NCBI RefSeq assembly: GCF_017084445.1
Contig: NZ_CP070947.1
Location: 372,001-436,000 of the forward strand
Direction of reading: 5' to 3'
DNA length: 64,000 nucleotides
Origin: Mycoplasma sp. Mirounga ES2805-ORL
Lineage (GTDB): Bacteria > Bacillota_I > Bacilli_A > Mycoplasmatales > Metamycoplasmataceae
Every line of letters begins with the position of its first letter. Positions within the stretch are counted from its first letter, which is position 1. The position numbers were made by a program, and so were the translations under genes. This document shows, in pieces, positions 51,805 to 63,602 of this stretch. A model generated the notes under the pieces. It saw nothing but the letters and a program-made list of their open reading frames with translations, was not told the DNA's origin and made no database searches.

Positions 51805-53058
51805 ATGTTAGAAAAATATATAAATTTTACAGAACAGGCATGAACTGCAATAATTCCAATTATTGTTGTTGCCTCAATCGTCTTAATATCTATTATTATT
51901 GGCATAAAAAATGGAGTTTATGCAGCTTTATATAAACTTGTTTTAAATATTGTTTTATTTGCACTATCAATCTTTATTGCCTTAAAAGTTTACTCAGGTT
52001 ATAACTTAGAAGAGCGTCTAAAATTTAGTTTACAAAATAATCATGTTGTAGATTTTAAAAGTGCAGGGCCTGGAATTATTGGAATAATAGCCTTAATTGT
52101 ACTAATACTTTTATATATTGCTTTTGGAATTGTTAACATATTCATAAATTCAATTCTAAAAAAAGTTATCAAGAGAAGAGTTAATAGTGGTAAGAGTGTA
52201 ATTATCCACCGCTCTTTAGGTGGGGTCACAGCTGCATTCTCATCAATACCGCTTGTAGTATTAGGAACAAATATATCCGCTCTTACAACTCAAAACAACG
52301 TTATCATAAGAGCCAATGACGCGGTTTTAAATAGCATTACTGATAGTAGAATAAAAGGTCTTGGAAGATATATGCCTGCTATAGTTGGAACAAGTTTAAT
52401 AGCTGACGAATTTAAAAAACAAGACAATAATGAAATACTTCTTGCAAGTGATGCTTACAAAACAATTGTTGATGATTCTAGTTTCAAGATGGATCTTACT
52501 ATTGCAGATACATGAATCACACCAGAAGAATACAAAGATGAAAAAAATTGAAAAAAAATTAAGTTAATTTTTAATCCAAATATTAAAGATCCAAAAATTA
52601 CAAAATCATTAAAAAAATTAAATGAAATAACTTTAAAATTTGCAGAAACTGATGAATCATTTGATTTATACAAAGAGTTCTTTAAAGTATTTATTTCCGA
52701 TGTTAAAAAAGTAGAAATTCAAGAAAAAGTTGCATCTTTAATTAAAGAAATTGAAGATAAAAAGAAAGATAAGTCATGACCAAGTGATGTTATTGAAAAT
52801 CTAACTCTAGAAAAAATTACAATTGATTTAAGCGAAATTACAAACTTAACTTTTAAAAAGAATACATTTTCTAAAGAACAAACAGGCGAAATTAAAGATA
52901 TTATTTTAAAATCAGTAATCGGTAAAAATCAAAAAGAAATAAATAATGAATTACAAATAGAAACTCTTCATGAACTTATGAAATCAGACAGTGAAAAAGG
53001 AATTGAAGCTAAAACTGATTACATTCTAAACAAAATAATTAATGGTTTATTTTTATAA
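51805..53058 (+). CDS. hypothetical membrane protein, CvpA-like N-terminal half
   Basis: A 417-residue protein 12 bases after def. The N-terminal half has four hydrophobic segments (residues about 14-36, 42-62, 85-110, 130-150) with a layout like the CvpA family. The C-terminal about 230 residues are soluble and rich in Lys, Glu and Ile. Five TGA-Trp codons hide it. Not recognised with confidence. Terminator follows. Confidence 0.75.
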
Positions 53059-53071
53059 CCAAAAATATTAG

Positions 53072-53108
53072 GGCACTATGTTAATCTATCTCTTAGTGCT
53101 TTTTATTT
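53072..53108 (+). terminator. terminator of def operon
   Basis: GCACTA/TAGTGC stem (loop about 15 bases) followed by TTTTTATTTTTTT. Confidence 0.8.
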
Positions 53109-53150
53109 TTTTATTGTTCATCAAAAAAATTTTAATAGTATTATAAATAT

Positions 53151-55073
53151 ATGATTAATAATAATGTATATGATGCAAATAGTATTCAACAGTTAAAAGG
53201 TCTTGAAGCTGTAAGAAAACGTCCTGGTATGTACATAGGAAGTACAGATACTAATGGTCTACATCACCTAATTTGAGAAATTGTTGATAATTCAATTGAT
53301 GAAGCATTAGCTGGTTATGCTAGTGAAATTAAAGTTATTTTAAAAAAAGATGGAAGTGTTATTGTTTCAGATAATGGTCGTGGAATTCCTGTTGGAATGA
53401 CTAAATCCGGAAAAAGTGCGGTTGAATTAGTTTTTACTGAATTACACGCTGGTGGTAAGTTTAATGAAGGAGCATATAAAACATCTGGTGGACTTCATGG
53501 TGTAGGTTCATCTGTTGTTAACGCATTAAGCACCAAACTAATTGCAACAGTTTATAGAGATAAAAAAATATATGAAACTATTTTTGAAAATGGAGACAAT
53601 ATTGTTCAAAAAACAAAAGTAATTGGTGAAACAACGAAAAAAGGCACTGTTGTACAATTTTGACCAAACTATGATACTTTTAAAAAAGCTAGATTCAATT
53701 TTGAAACAATTTCAGAAAGATTAAGAGAAAGTTGCTTTTTAATTGGCGGTCTAAAAATTTATTTCAAGGATGAAATCTCAGATAAAGAAATTGCTTATCA
53801 ATATGAAGATGGTATTGAAGCTTTCATAGACTTTATTAACGATTCTAAAAACACATTAGGTGATATCAAAACTTTTAAAGAAACTAAAAACGAAATAGAA
53901 GTTGAGTGTGGTTTTCAATTTTCTGATAGCTATAATGAAACTATTTTGTCATTTGTTAATAATGTTAAAACAAAAGATGGTGGTACTCATGAAATTGGTC
54001 TAAAAACAGCATTAACTAAAACATTCAATGAGTTTGCGGCAGAAGAAAAAATATTAAAAGGTAAAAAAACATTCGATGCAGAAGATATCCGTGAAGGAAT
54101 AACTGTAGTTTTAAGTGTTAAAATACCTGAAAAATATTTAGAATTTGTCAGCCAAACCAAAGATAAACTTGGAACACCAGAAGCGAAAAAAGCAGTTGAA
54201 GAAGTTGTAACAAAACACATTAAAATATGAATAAATGAAAATAAACAATTGGCTAAAAAAATACTAGACAAGATAAGAAAAGCTGCTGAATCTAGAGACG
54301 CTGCACGTAAAGCAAGAGCAGAAGCTAGAAGCACTAAAAAAGCACTAAAAGAAAAACAAATTCTTAGCGGAAAATTAACTCCTGCTCAATCAAAAATTCC
54401 TTCAGAAAAAGAATTATTCTTGGTTGAGGGAGACTCAGCTGGAGGATCTGCTAAATCAGGTAGAGATCGTAAATATCAAGCTATATTACCATTAAGAGGT
54501 AAAGTTATAAATACAGAAAGAGCTAGATTATTTGAGATTCTTAAAAATGAAGAAATTGCAACAATAATAAACACAATAGGCGCTGGAGTTGGTGATGATT
54601 TTGATATAGCGAAATCACAATATGGCAAGATTGTAATCATGACAGATGCCGATACCGATGGTGCACATATACAAATATTATTACTAACATTCTTTTTTAG
54701 ACACATGAGACAACTTATTGAAAATGGTCATGTCTATATTGCTTTACCACCTTTGTTTAAAATCTCACCTCAAGGAACCAAAAAAGATGTTATCTATGCA
54801 TGAGATGAAGATGAATTAAAAGAAATTTTAGCGCAACCATCTTATAAACGTTCAGAGATACAACGTTATAAAGGTTTAGGTGAAATGAATGCTGAGCAAC
54901 TTTGAGAAACCACTATGGATCCTAAAACAAGAACATTAATTAAAGTCAAAATTGAAGATGCGGCTCTAGCTGAACGCAGAGTTTCAACATTAATGGGAGA
55001 TAAAGTTGAACTTAGAAAAGAGTGAATCAATGCTAATGTTGAGTTCACAATGGAAGATAACTTTGAAATATAG
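53151..55073 (+). CDS. parE: DNA topoisomerase IV subunit B
   Basis: A 640-residue type II topoisomerase ATPase subunit. [11 protein letters not shown] near residue 24, [13 protein letters not shown] near 43, [10 protein letters not shown] near 75, [15 protein letters not shown] near 115, Toprim [14 protein letters not shown] near 425 with PLRGKVIN, and DADTDGAHI near 503. With the adjacent parC it decatenates chromosomes. Eight or so TGA-Trp codons. TATAAA lies near ATG 53151 and there is no Shine-Dalgarno. ParE is preferred over GyrB because of the pairing with a parC-like gene. Confidence 0.93.
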
Positions 55074-55084
55074 TAAGAGGACTA

Positions 55085-57685
55085 ATGGATAAAAAGAAAC
55101 AACAAAAATTAGATGATTTTATTACAAAAATTGTTAATGAAAATCTTGACTCAATTATGGCTGATCGATTTAGTCGTTATTCAAAATATATAATTCAACA
55201 GCGTGCTCTTCCTGACGCTAGAGATGGTCTAAAACCTGTTCAAAGAAGAATACTTTATTCAATGAGTGAATTAGGTTTGCAACATAATAAACCTTTTAAA
55301 AAATCTGCTCGTGTTGTTGGAGATGTTATTGGTAAATATCACCCACATGGAGATAGTTCTATTTATGAAGCTATGGTTCGTATGGCTCAGGATTGAAAAA
55401 TGGGTTATACTCTTTTAGAAATGCATGGTAACGTTGGTTCAATAGATGATGACCCAGCAGCCGCTATGCGTTATACAGAGGTTAGACTTGCAGAAATATC
55501 TGAAGTTCTTCTTAATGATTTGAAGAAAAACACAGTATCTTTCGCGCCTAATTTCGATGACAGTGAAAAAGAACCCACGGTTCTTCCTTCTCTAATTCCT
55601 AATCTACTTTTAAATGGTGCAAAAGGTATTGCTAGTGGTTTTGCAACAGAAATGCCTCCTCATAATTTAAATGAAATTTTAGATGCTGCAATTGCAAAAA
55701 TCAAAAATCCTGACATTGAATTTAAAAAATTAATGAATTATGTAAAAGGTCCGGACTTTCCTACTGGAGGGGTAATTTATGGACAAAAAGGCATTTATGA
55801 GGCTTTTGAAAGAGGAAGAGGCCGTGTCACATTAGTTTCAAAATATAAAGTATTTGAAGATAAAAATAATAAATTCATAGAAATAACCGAAATCCCTTAT
55901 GGTGTAGTTAAAAGTAAGTTAATCCACTCAATAGATTTATTAATTGTAAATAATTCAATTAGTGGGTTAAATGAAATTAAAGATCAATCTGACCGTAATG
56001 GAATTAGTATATTAATAACTCTAGATAAAAATGCTAGTGAAGAACACATTATTAATTATCTATTGCAAAAAACTGAAATGCAAGTTTATTACTCATACAA
56101 TAATGTTGCCATAGTTAATTCAAGCCCTAAATTAATGAATCTAAATCAACTATTGGGAACATACATAACTCACGCTAAAGAAGTTAAAACAAAAACCTTG
56201 CAATTTGATTTAGCTAAATATAAGGCTCGTTTAGAAATTGTTTTAGGATTTTTAAAAGTTGCCGAGATTACTGATGAAGTTATTAGTGTTATTAGAAAAA
56301 GTGAAAATTCTAAGGCTGGAGTTATTGAAAACCTTATTAAAGAATTTGATTTTACTCAAAACCAAGCAACAGCTATTGCTGAACTTAGATTATATAAGCT
56401 ATCCAAAACTGATAAAGAAGCTTTTTTAAAAGAAAAATCCGAATTAGAAGAAAACATAAAATTGTGCGAATTATTATTGAATGATTCAAGCGAATTTGAT
56501 AAGTATTTGATCAATATTTTAAAAGACATTAAAAAACAATTCGGTAGACCAAGAAGAACCGAAATTATTGAAGAAGATATTAAAATATCTTATTCAGAAG
56601 CTGAATTGGTCAAAGACGAAGAGGTTTATTTAGGAGTAACTAAACATGGATATATTAAAATGTTTTCTCCTAAAGTATTCGACTCAAACAATATTAGCTC
56701 ATATGGAATAAAAGAAGAAGATAAATTAATTTCAATAACTAGGGCTAACACTACAAATAATGTCTTAATTTTCACTAATTTAGGAAACTATGCAATGATT
56801 CCGCTTTATAAAATTGATGAATCAAAATGAAAAGATTTTGGCCTCCACTTAAGTGATTTTGTTCAATTAGAAGCAGGTGAAGAGGTTGTTTCTTCACTAA
56901 TTGTTAGTGACTTTAATGAATTAAAATACATTTGTACATTCACAAAAATGGGTCAAGGTAAGAGAACAATCCTCAAAGATTTTGAGGTAGCTAGACCAAA
57001 TAAAACATTCACTGCAATGAAATTAAAAACCGGAGATAAACTGCTTGGAGCAAAATACTCTAATGGAATGAAAGATGTATTACTAGTTACTGCTAAAGGG
57101 TTGGCTAGTCTATATTCTGAAAATGATGTTCAAATCTATAGTACAAAATCATCCGGAACTAAATCATGTAATTTGTTATCAGATGATGAAATAGTTGCAT
57201 TTGCACTAACTGAATATGGAGACACAATAACAATGCTAGCCAATGACAAATACATAAAAAGAATTAATGTTTCAAACATTAAAAAGGTTAGCAGAAAAAA
57301 TTTAGGGAAACAATTATTTAATCAAATGAAGATTAAACCTTACATTGTTACAGATATTGAACCAACAAATACTGAAGATTTTATTTATGTACATAATGAA
57401 GAAAATGAACTATTGATGGAAAGAATAGTCAATTATGATATAACAACCCCAATGGAAGGTTTCTCAAAAATAAAGATTCAAAATATTGTAAATACAACAA
57501 TCAAAACTAATATAAATGTTGAAAGCGGAAATGATCCTGAAGTTAATGAAGAAAAAAACTTTGAAGATAAATTCACAAGTAAACTAGAAAAAGAAGAAGA
57601 AATATTTGAGAGAGCTGAAAAAGAAGTTGACAGTGTTTTAGATTTAGATGTTGATGATCTTCTAAAAAAGCTTAATCTTTCATAA
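55085..57685 (+). CDS. parC: DNA topoisomerase IV subunit A
   Basis: An 866-residue cleavage subunit. [14 protein letters not shown] near residue 45, the quinolone-resistance region [22 protein letters not shown] near 85 (Ser and Glu, the sensitive-type residues), and the catalytic Tyr in [11 protein letters not shown] near 130. The C-terminal part has the beta-pinwheel repeats and an acidic, Glu/Asp-rich tail. Two TGA-Trp codons. It starts 11 bases after parE behind AGAGGA. Confidence 0.94.
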
Positions 57686-57689
57686 AACT

Positions 57690-57713
57690 TAAGTTGGAAA
57701 TCCAACTTTTTTT
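57690..57713 (+). terminator. terminator of parE-parC
   Basis: AAGTTGG/CCAACTT stem with a short loop and a T run. Confidence 0.85.
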
Positions 57714-57792
57714 ATTCTTATAAAAACTCAGTTTTTTTACTATTTAATAAATTTGATATTATTTAATAACTAAAATTCATGAAAGGATATTA

Positions 57793-58716
57793 ATGGAAAA
57801 AGAAAAATTTTTATTTGCCGTAGACCTTGATGGTACACTTTTAGCAAATAGCGTTACCGGAGAAATACATGAAAAAACTTTTAATGCTATCCAAAGATTA
57901 AAAAAGGAAGGACACATTATTTGCTTATTCACAGGCCGTCCTTGAAGAAGTACTAAACCAATTTATGATAAATTAGGGTTGGACACAGTTGTATGTAATT
58001 ATAATGGAGCCCAAATTCATAATCCATCTGATGAAAACTTTATACCTTATATCAAATATTTAAACTTAAATGAAATGCTATACATTTTAGGTGATAAAAA
58101 AGTAAAAGATGAAATAACTAACATTGTTATTGAAGGACCTGGTTGAGTTATGCTTGATAAAAGAAATGAAGCTCTTGAACAAGTTTTTGGATTGAATTCA
58201 TCTAAAAAATTTGTAATAGGTATCAATTACAATAAAATACCGCTAAAACCAACAGGAATAATTTTTGACGTTAAGAAAACAACGGATGTTGAAGCACTAA
58301 GAACATATTTAAAATCTAAATATGGTGACTTGGGAGAATTTTCATATTGGTCAAAAGGAAAAAATGAAACACCTGTTTTTGACATAACTAACGTTAGCGT
58401 AAATAAAGGTAGAGCTTTAAGTTTACTTTCTAGATATTATGATATAGATTTAGAAAATACAATTGCTATAGGCGATGGTTTTAATGATGTTCCTATGTTT
58501 AAAGTTGCAAAAATATCTGCAGCAGTTGGAAATGCTTCTGATGCTGTTAAGAAATATGTAACTAACAAGATAAAATTAGCTAATGATGAAGGCGGTGTGG
58601 GAGAATTTATTAATAAATTTTTAGATAACCCAACTAAAGAAAAAGCTAAAAGTAAAAATGCTCTTGAAAAAATAATGAAGAAAAAGTTTGTCGCTATTTC
58701 AGATGATGGAGAATAA
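57793..58716 (+). CDS. Cof-type HAD-superfamily hydrolase
   Basis: A 307-residue HAD phosphatase. Motif I AVDLDGTLL near residue 9, motif II FTGRPW near 46, the motif III Lys in NKGRALSLL near 210, motif IV AIGDGFNDVPMF near 230. A Lys-rich C-terminal extension (about 280-307) is unusual. Two TGA-Trp codons. AAAGGA precedes ATG 57793. It lies two bases before rnhC. Substrate unknown. Confidence 0.92.
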
Positions 58717-58718
58717 AA

Positions 58719-59408
58719 ATGAAATTCTATGAATATAATCATGAATTTGATTTAGAAGGAAAATTAATTATTGGTGTTGATGAAGTTGGAGTTGGTGACT
58801 ACTTTGGGCCACTATGCTCCGCAGCTGCATACATACCGAAAGAAAATTTGCAAGATGTTATAAATTTAGGCGTTAAAGATAGCAAAAAACTATCTGATTT
58901 AAAAATTAAATTTTTAGCAAGTAAATTAAAAAAACTTGTTAAGTACTCTGTTCATCAACTATCACCAAAAGGATATAATACATTAAACGCTAACTATAAT
59001 GCCAATGAATTAAAAATGTTTACTCATCTAAACGTAATTACTAAATTAGAACAATTTGTTAATGATCACGAACTTGTTTTTATTGATCAGTATTCAACTA
59101 TGAACACTATACAAAAATATTATTCCAAAATTGTTCACGAAAATAATTGAGCGAAAATTCCAGAAATTAAAAAAGATGTTTATCTAGCCAATAAAGCTGA
59201 ACAAATTTGTTTAGAGGTTGCTGTTGCTTCAATTTTAGCTAGAGACTTTTTTCTCTATAAAATAGATGAATTGGAAAAAAAATATGGAATTAAAATTCCT
59301 CTTGGATCAAGTAATAAGGTTAAAGAATTTGCTAAACAATTAAAGGATAATAGACCGGAAATTAATATGAAAGATATTTGCAAAATGTCTTTCAAAATGG
59401 AAATTTAA
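58719..59408 (+). CDS. rnhC: ribonuclease HIII
   Basis: A 229-residue RNase H type 2 enzyme removing RNA from RNA/DNA hybrids. IGVDEVGVGDYFGPLCSAA at residues 18-36 with DYFGPL marks HIII rather than HII; GVKDSKKLSD near 50 and a later VAVASILARD follow. The N-terminal TBP-like substrate domain of typical RNase HIII (about 80 residues) is missing. One TGA-Trp. It begins two bases after the hydrolase gene. Confidence 0.88.
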
Positions 59409-59418
59409 AATAAAAAAA

Positions 59419-59508
59419 TGGCCGGTGGTGAGGGATTTGAACCCTCGAATGATTTGCACCATTACTGGTTTTCGAGACCAGCCTTTTCAGCCACTCAAGC
59501 AACCACCG
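59419..59508 (-). tRNA. tRNA-Ser (anticodon CGA)
   Basis: A minus-strand cloverleaf with acceptor CGGTGGT/ACCACCG, anticodon stem CTGGT/ACCAG with loop CTCGAAA (anticodon CGA), the long variable arm typical of Ser, T-arm GGGTTCAAATCCC and encoded CCA. Confidence 0.95.
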
Positions 59509-59543
59509 AACATTTTATTATTATATTAATAAATTTTAATATG

Positions 59544-61709
59544 TTAAAAAACTAATTTGCCTTGAATTCTACCTCTATCAATATCTAATCCAATAATTTG
59601 GATTTTAATTTTATCACCAGTTTTTAATATATCGGTTGGGTGAGAGATAATTTCATCCTTATTTTTTTTCATATTAGAAATATGGATTAACGCTGCCTGT
59701 TTTAGACCTATATAAACAAAGGCACCGAAATCTGTTATATTTTGCACAGATCCATCAAGGATCATTCCTATTTTTAAATCATCTAATTTCAAAATATCAC
59801 TCTTTAAAATATAGCCATCTTTAGAATCTCTAATATCTTTTGTTGGATTGATTAAGGAATCAATAATTAACTTAACATCGAATTCATTAGAATCTAATTC
59901 TTTAACTAATGACTTTATATCTGCTTTTTTAAGTGTCTCAATATCGATATCATTTAAATCAATATTTAATTTCTCAACAATTTTATCTGCTAATTTATAA
60001 CTTTCGGGGTGAATACTTGTTCTATCATAGAATTTTTTAGAATCGTGGATTCTTAGAAATCCTATTGATTGTTCAAAAGCTTTTGGGCCTAAACCTTTAA
60101 CTTTTTTAAGTTGATTTCTATCGGTAAATTTCTTTAATTTAGAACGCTCTTCAATAATATTACTTGCAATATTTTTATTTAAACCAGAAATATAACTTAA
60201 TATAGTAGATGTTGCTGTATTAATGTCAACACCAACTAAGTTAACCACTTTATCAATTTTAAAGTCTAATGCATTAGACAAATCTTTTTGATTAACATCA
60301 TGTTGATATTGGCCAACTCCTATTGATTTAGGATCAATTTTAATTAATTCATTTAACGGGTCTTGAAAACGGCGACCAATATTTATTGCAGATCTTTCTT
60401 GAACATCTAAGTCTGGAAACTCTTCTTGCGCTAATTTTGAAGCAGAATAAACACTAGCACCAACTTCACTAACTACAGCATATACTAATTGATCACTAGC
60501 ATTTTTTTGTTTTCTCTCTTTAACAACCATTGAAACAAGTTCCTCACTTTCACGAGAAGCAGTTCCATTGCCAATTACAATAATATCTACATTATATTTA
60601 TCAATTAAATCATTGAGGATTTTTTTAGCAATATCATTTTGATCTGCAAGCAATCTATAATCCTTAGTTTTTAAATAAATTTTAGAGTTAACTAATAATT
60701 CGCCCTGTTTTCCTAAAACAGCTATTTTGCAGCCATTTATATAACCTGGATCAATTGCAAGTACTACTTTATTTTTTATCGCAGGATATAAAAGCATTGT
60801 TTCAACATTATTAGCAAAAAGTACAATAGCTTCTTTTTCAGCTTTTTCAAAAAGATCCTTTTTAATTTCACGAATGATTGAAGGATATATTAATCTTTCT
60901 AAAGAATCCACTAATGAATCGTAAATAATCTTTCCGGTTCTCTTTATTTTAAAAAATTTATTATTTAAGTCATACATTATCTTTGATTTGTTAAAAGTAA
61001 AATCATATGAAATAATTTTTAATTTTTCACCTCTAGAAATTGCGAGTACTCTGTGATTAGGAATTCTTTTAACTTGTTCATGAAAATCATAATATTGTCT
61101 AAAAATTTCATTGTTATCTTCTGCCTTTGGTTTTATTTTTGTGACAACTTGACCAAAATTAAATATTTGATTTTTGACATAATCACGAACCTCTACATCT
61201 TGAGAAATTATTTGGCTAATAATAAATTGTGACTGTTCAATAGCAAATTCCACAGTTTCTACCTTATCATTTAAATATTTTTTTGCTTCGTTAAATGGAC
61301 TAAAGTTTTCATCTGTTGCATTGAATATATCTAGAGCTAATTGTTCCAATCCTAATTCAATTGCGTCAGTAGCTTTTGTTTTTTTACCTACCTTGAATGG
61401 TTCATATATATTTTCAACCTCTGCTTTTGTTTCAGCATTATTTAATTTTTTTTCAGTCTCGGGTGTCAATAATTTTCTTTCCTTTAAAATTTCAATAATT
61501 GCTTCTTTTCTCTTATTCAATTCAACATTATATGTGTACATTTCATTAATCTTTTGTATTTGGTCCTCATCCAATCCATCAGTTTGATTTTTACGGTAAC
61601 GAGCAATAAAAGGAACTGTAGCTCCTTCTGACAATAATTCTAAAACTGTGTCGACTTGTGTTTCCTTAAGTTGTAGCTTTTCACTAACAAATTTTTTTGA
61701 TATATCCAT
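59544..61709 (-). CDS. tex: Tex-like RNA-binding transcription accessory protein
   Basis: A 721-residue protein with the Tex layout: N-terminal helical region (ATVPFIARYRKNQTDGLDEDQI near residue 30), YqgF-like domain (VVLAIDPGYINGCKIAVLG near 320), helix-hairpin-helix (GLNKNIASNIIEERSKLKKFTDRNQLKKVKGLGPKAFEQSIGFLRI), and a C-terminal S1 RNA-binding domain (LKIGMILDGSVQNITDFGAFVYIGL). It has no TGA codon at all, notable for its length. Start ATG 61709 follows AAGGAGA. Confidence 0.95.
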   Translation of the reverse strand: MDISKKFVSEKLQLKETQVDTVLELLSEGATVPFIARYRKNQTDGLDEDQIQKINEMYTYNVELNKRKEAIIEILKERKLLTPETEKKLNNAETKAEVENIYEPFKVGKKTKATDAIELGLEQLALDIFNATDENFSPFNEAKKYLNDKVETVEFAIEQSQFIISQIISQDVEVRDYVKNQIFNFGQVVTKIKPKAEDNNEIFRQYYDFHEQVKRIPNHRVLAISRGEKLKIISYDFTFNKSKIMYDLNNKFFKIKRTGKIIYDSLVDSLERLIYPSIIREIKKDLFEKAEKEAIVLFANNVETMLLYPAIKNKVVLAIDPGYINGCKIAVLGKQGELLVNSKIYLKTKDYRLLADQNDIAKKILNDLIDKYNVDIIVIGNGTASRESEELVSMVVKERKQKNASDQLVYAVVSEVGASVYSASKLAQEEFPDLDVQERSAINIGRRFQDPLNELIKIDPKSIGVGQYQHDVNQKDLSNALDFKIDKVVNLVGVDINTATSTILSYISGLNKNIASNIIEERSKLKKFTDRNQLKKVKGLGPKAFEQSIGFLRIHDSKKFYDRTSIHPESYKLADKIVEKLNIDLNDIDIETLKKADIKSLVKELDSNEFDVKLIIDSLINPTKDIRDSKDGYILKSDILKLDDLKIGMILDGSVQNITDFGAFVYIGLKQAALIHISNMKKNKDEIISHPTDILKTGDKIKIQIIGLDIDRGRIQGKLVF

Positions 61710-61792
61710 AATTTCTCCTTATACTATTTTAAAAATATAGTAAATCAATTATATATGTATATTAAAAACAAATTTAATTTATAATCCTATGT

Positions 61793-62635
61793 ATGAAAAC
61801 AGCAAATAACCTACCTAAAATACTATTTTTAGATTTAGATGGAACAACTTTAGATGTTGTTACATATCAAAAAAAGAAAATTAAGAGCATTAGTCAAGAG
61901 AACCTTGAGGCAATCAAAAAAGTTCAAAATATGGGAATTAAAGTTTTTCCGTCGACTGGTCGTGGAGGAGCAAAGTCATTAGGTCATTATCTAGAAGTGC
62001 TTAATTCAACCGAAAATTATATTGGATGAAATGGCGCAATAGTCAAGGCCGAAAACAAAATAATTTTTCAAAAAGGCATTGAACCTCAAATAGTTAAAAA
62101 TATTTTTGATGATATAACAAAACAAAAACATTCAGTGATCTTAAATTCTGATTTTGAACATCATTGTTATACAGACTCTCTTCTTCTAAAACTTGCAGTT
62201 CGTTACAAGGGCGGAAAAAGCAAAAGAGCAAAAAACTTTAAGAATGATTTTGTTGTAAGCAAAATGATAATTTGAAATTTCAATAGCAAAAAAGTTTTAA
62301 AGTTCATGGATTTTTTAAAAGAAAAATATGGAGACTCTATTTCACTTGTTTTTTCAGGTGATAGTAACAGATATATTGAAATAACTGCTAAAGGTTGCTC
62401 AAAGGGTGAAGCAGCAAAAAAAATGTGTGAATACTACAAAATAAACCCAAAAGATACCTGACATATTGGTGATAGTATGAATGATAGCACGACAGTAGGA
62501 ATTTGCGGAAGAGTACTTGCAGTAAATAATGCTTCAGATAAATTGATATCAGCTGGTGCAGAATTAACTAAGTACCCAACAAAACCTTATGGGGTTGCTA
62601 AAATTTTGGAAGACTATATTATTAGACCTAAATAA
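61793..62635 (+). CDS. Cof-type HAD-superfamily hydrolase
   Basis: A 280-residue HAD phosphatase: motif I LFLDLDGTTLD near residue 13, motif II PSTGRGG near 53, the motif III Lys in CSKGEAAKKM near 205 and motif IV HIGDSMNDSTTV near 225. TATAAT at 61780-61785 ends seven bases before ATG 61793, so probably leaderless. Three TGA-Trp codons. A terminator follows. The third hydrolase of this type in the window. Confidence 0.92.
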
Positions 62636-62665
62636 TATAAAAATCTAATTTATAAAACACTTTAA

Positions 62666-62692
62666 AATCAAGTATTCCAAGCTTGGTTTTTA
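62666..62692 (+). terminator. terminator after the third HAD hydrolase
   Basis: AATCAAG pairs with CTTGGTT (one G-T pair) and is followed by TTTT; the arms contain CCAAGCTTGG. Confidence 0.65.
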
Positions 62693-62842
62693 TTTAATAT
62701 TATTGTTTAAATCCAAAGTTTATTAATTATAAAAATAAATAAATTAATGAATTTATTCATTTAATACAATTCAAATAGTAATTCTTCAAAGTTAACTTGG
62801 TATAATTTAAGTATATAAAAAAAACTACTTATGGAGGGATTT

Positions 62843-63058
62843 ATGTATAAATATAAAGCTAGATTAGTAACTACTAGAGAAACTATTGCTGAAGCAAATA
62901 CAATCGAAGAAATAGAAGGACTAGTACTCGGTTTCAGAAGAAAACAAAAATACGGACAACATACAAGTGGTAATGTAAACGTTGAAATAATTCATACCGA
63001 AAGAGATAACTTGAAAGGAAAACATAAATCAAAAGAGGAAGTAGTAAAAATAATTTAA
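62843..63058 (+). CDS. 71-residue orphan protein
   Basis: A soluble small protein with ATG 62843 chosen because GGAGGGA lies five bases upstream, between it and an in-frame ATG at 62831. Pattern: strand YKARLVTTRETIAEA, helix TIEEIEGLVLGFRRKQKYG, strand NVNVEIIHTERD, and a Lys-rich end. The compact alpha/beta pattern and good ribosome binding site suggest a real gene; I do not recognise the family. It ends in a strong terminator. Confidence 0.8.
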   Translation: MYKYKARLVTTRETIAEANTIEEIEGLVLGFRRKQKYGQHTSGNVNVEIIHTERDNLKGKHKSKEEVVKII

Positions 63059-63059
63059 A

Positions 63060-63099
63060 AAATAAGGTCCGCGCTTAATATAGCTGACCTTATTTTTTT
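63060..63099 (+). terminator. terminator of the 71-residue gene
   Basis: AAATAAGGTC pairs with GACCTTATTT across a 16-base loop and is followed by a T run; it also covers the stop codon of the convergent minus-strand gene. Confidence 0.85.
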
Positions 63100-63569
63100 T
63101 GCTCCATATAAATTGTTTTTCTAATTTTGTTACATAAGAAAATATTTTTTAATGATATAGATTTATTAAATTCTAAATCTTCTAATATATTTCTAATAGA
63201 TTGATTATCTTGATCTAATTGAAGAAAATCATTTAAATTATTAAATAATAAGTTCTTATATTTTTGTGTCAATGTGCCCAATATTATATATATAAACAAT
63301 ACCATTGCACCACCGCACAATAATATTGTTCTATAATTTGGCATTAAAATATTTTTTCAATAAAACACCATAACAAGAGATATCATTCCTATTAGTAACA
63401 GTAATGAGAATGAAAAAAATATAATTAAAAAGAGTTGATAAACTTTAGAATTTTTTAAGGCATTTTTAAGATTGTTATCTTGCTCTCTTTTAACTTTTTC
63501 TAAATCAATAATTTCTTTATTATTATCATCAACAATGTTTTTGTTGTTATTTTTGTTATTTATTTCCAT
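63090..63569 (-). CDS. hypothetical two-TM membrane protein
   Basis: A 159-residue protein with an Asn-rich, charged N-terminus (residues 1-38), two hydrophobic segments (about 46-70 and 80-98) and a soluble C-terminal domain of about 60 residues. One TGA-Trp between the helices. Start ATG 63569. Divergent from the pseudouridine synthase gene. Not recognised. Confidence 0.7.
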
Positions 63570-63602
63570 ATTAAAATATTATAAATCATTATAATAAATA
63601 TT

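Noticed and set aside
53987-54334. Minus-strand frame opposite parE.
   Set aside because: A shadow of a conserved coding region without promoter or ribosome binding site.
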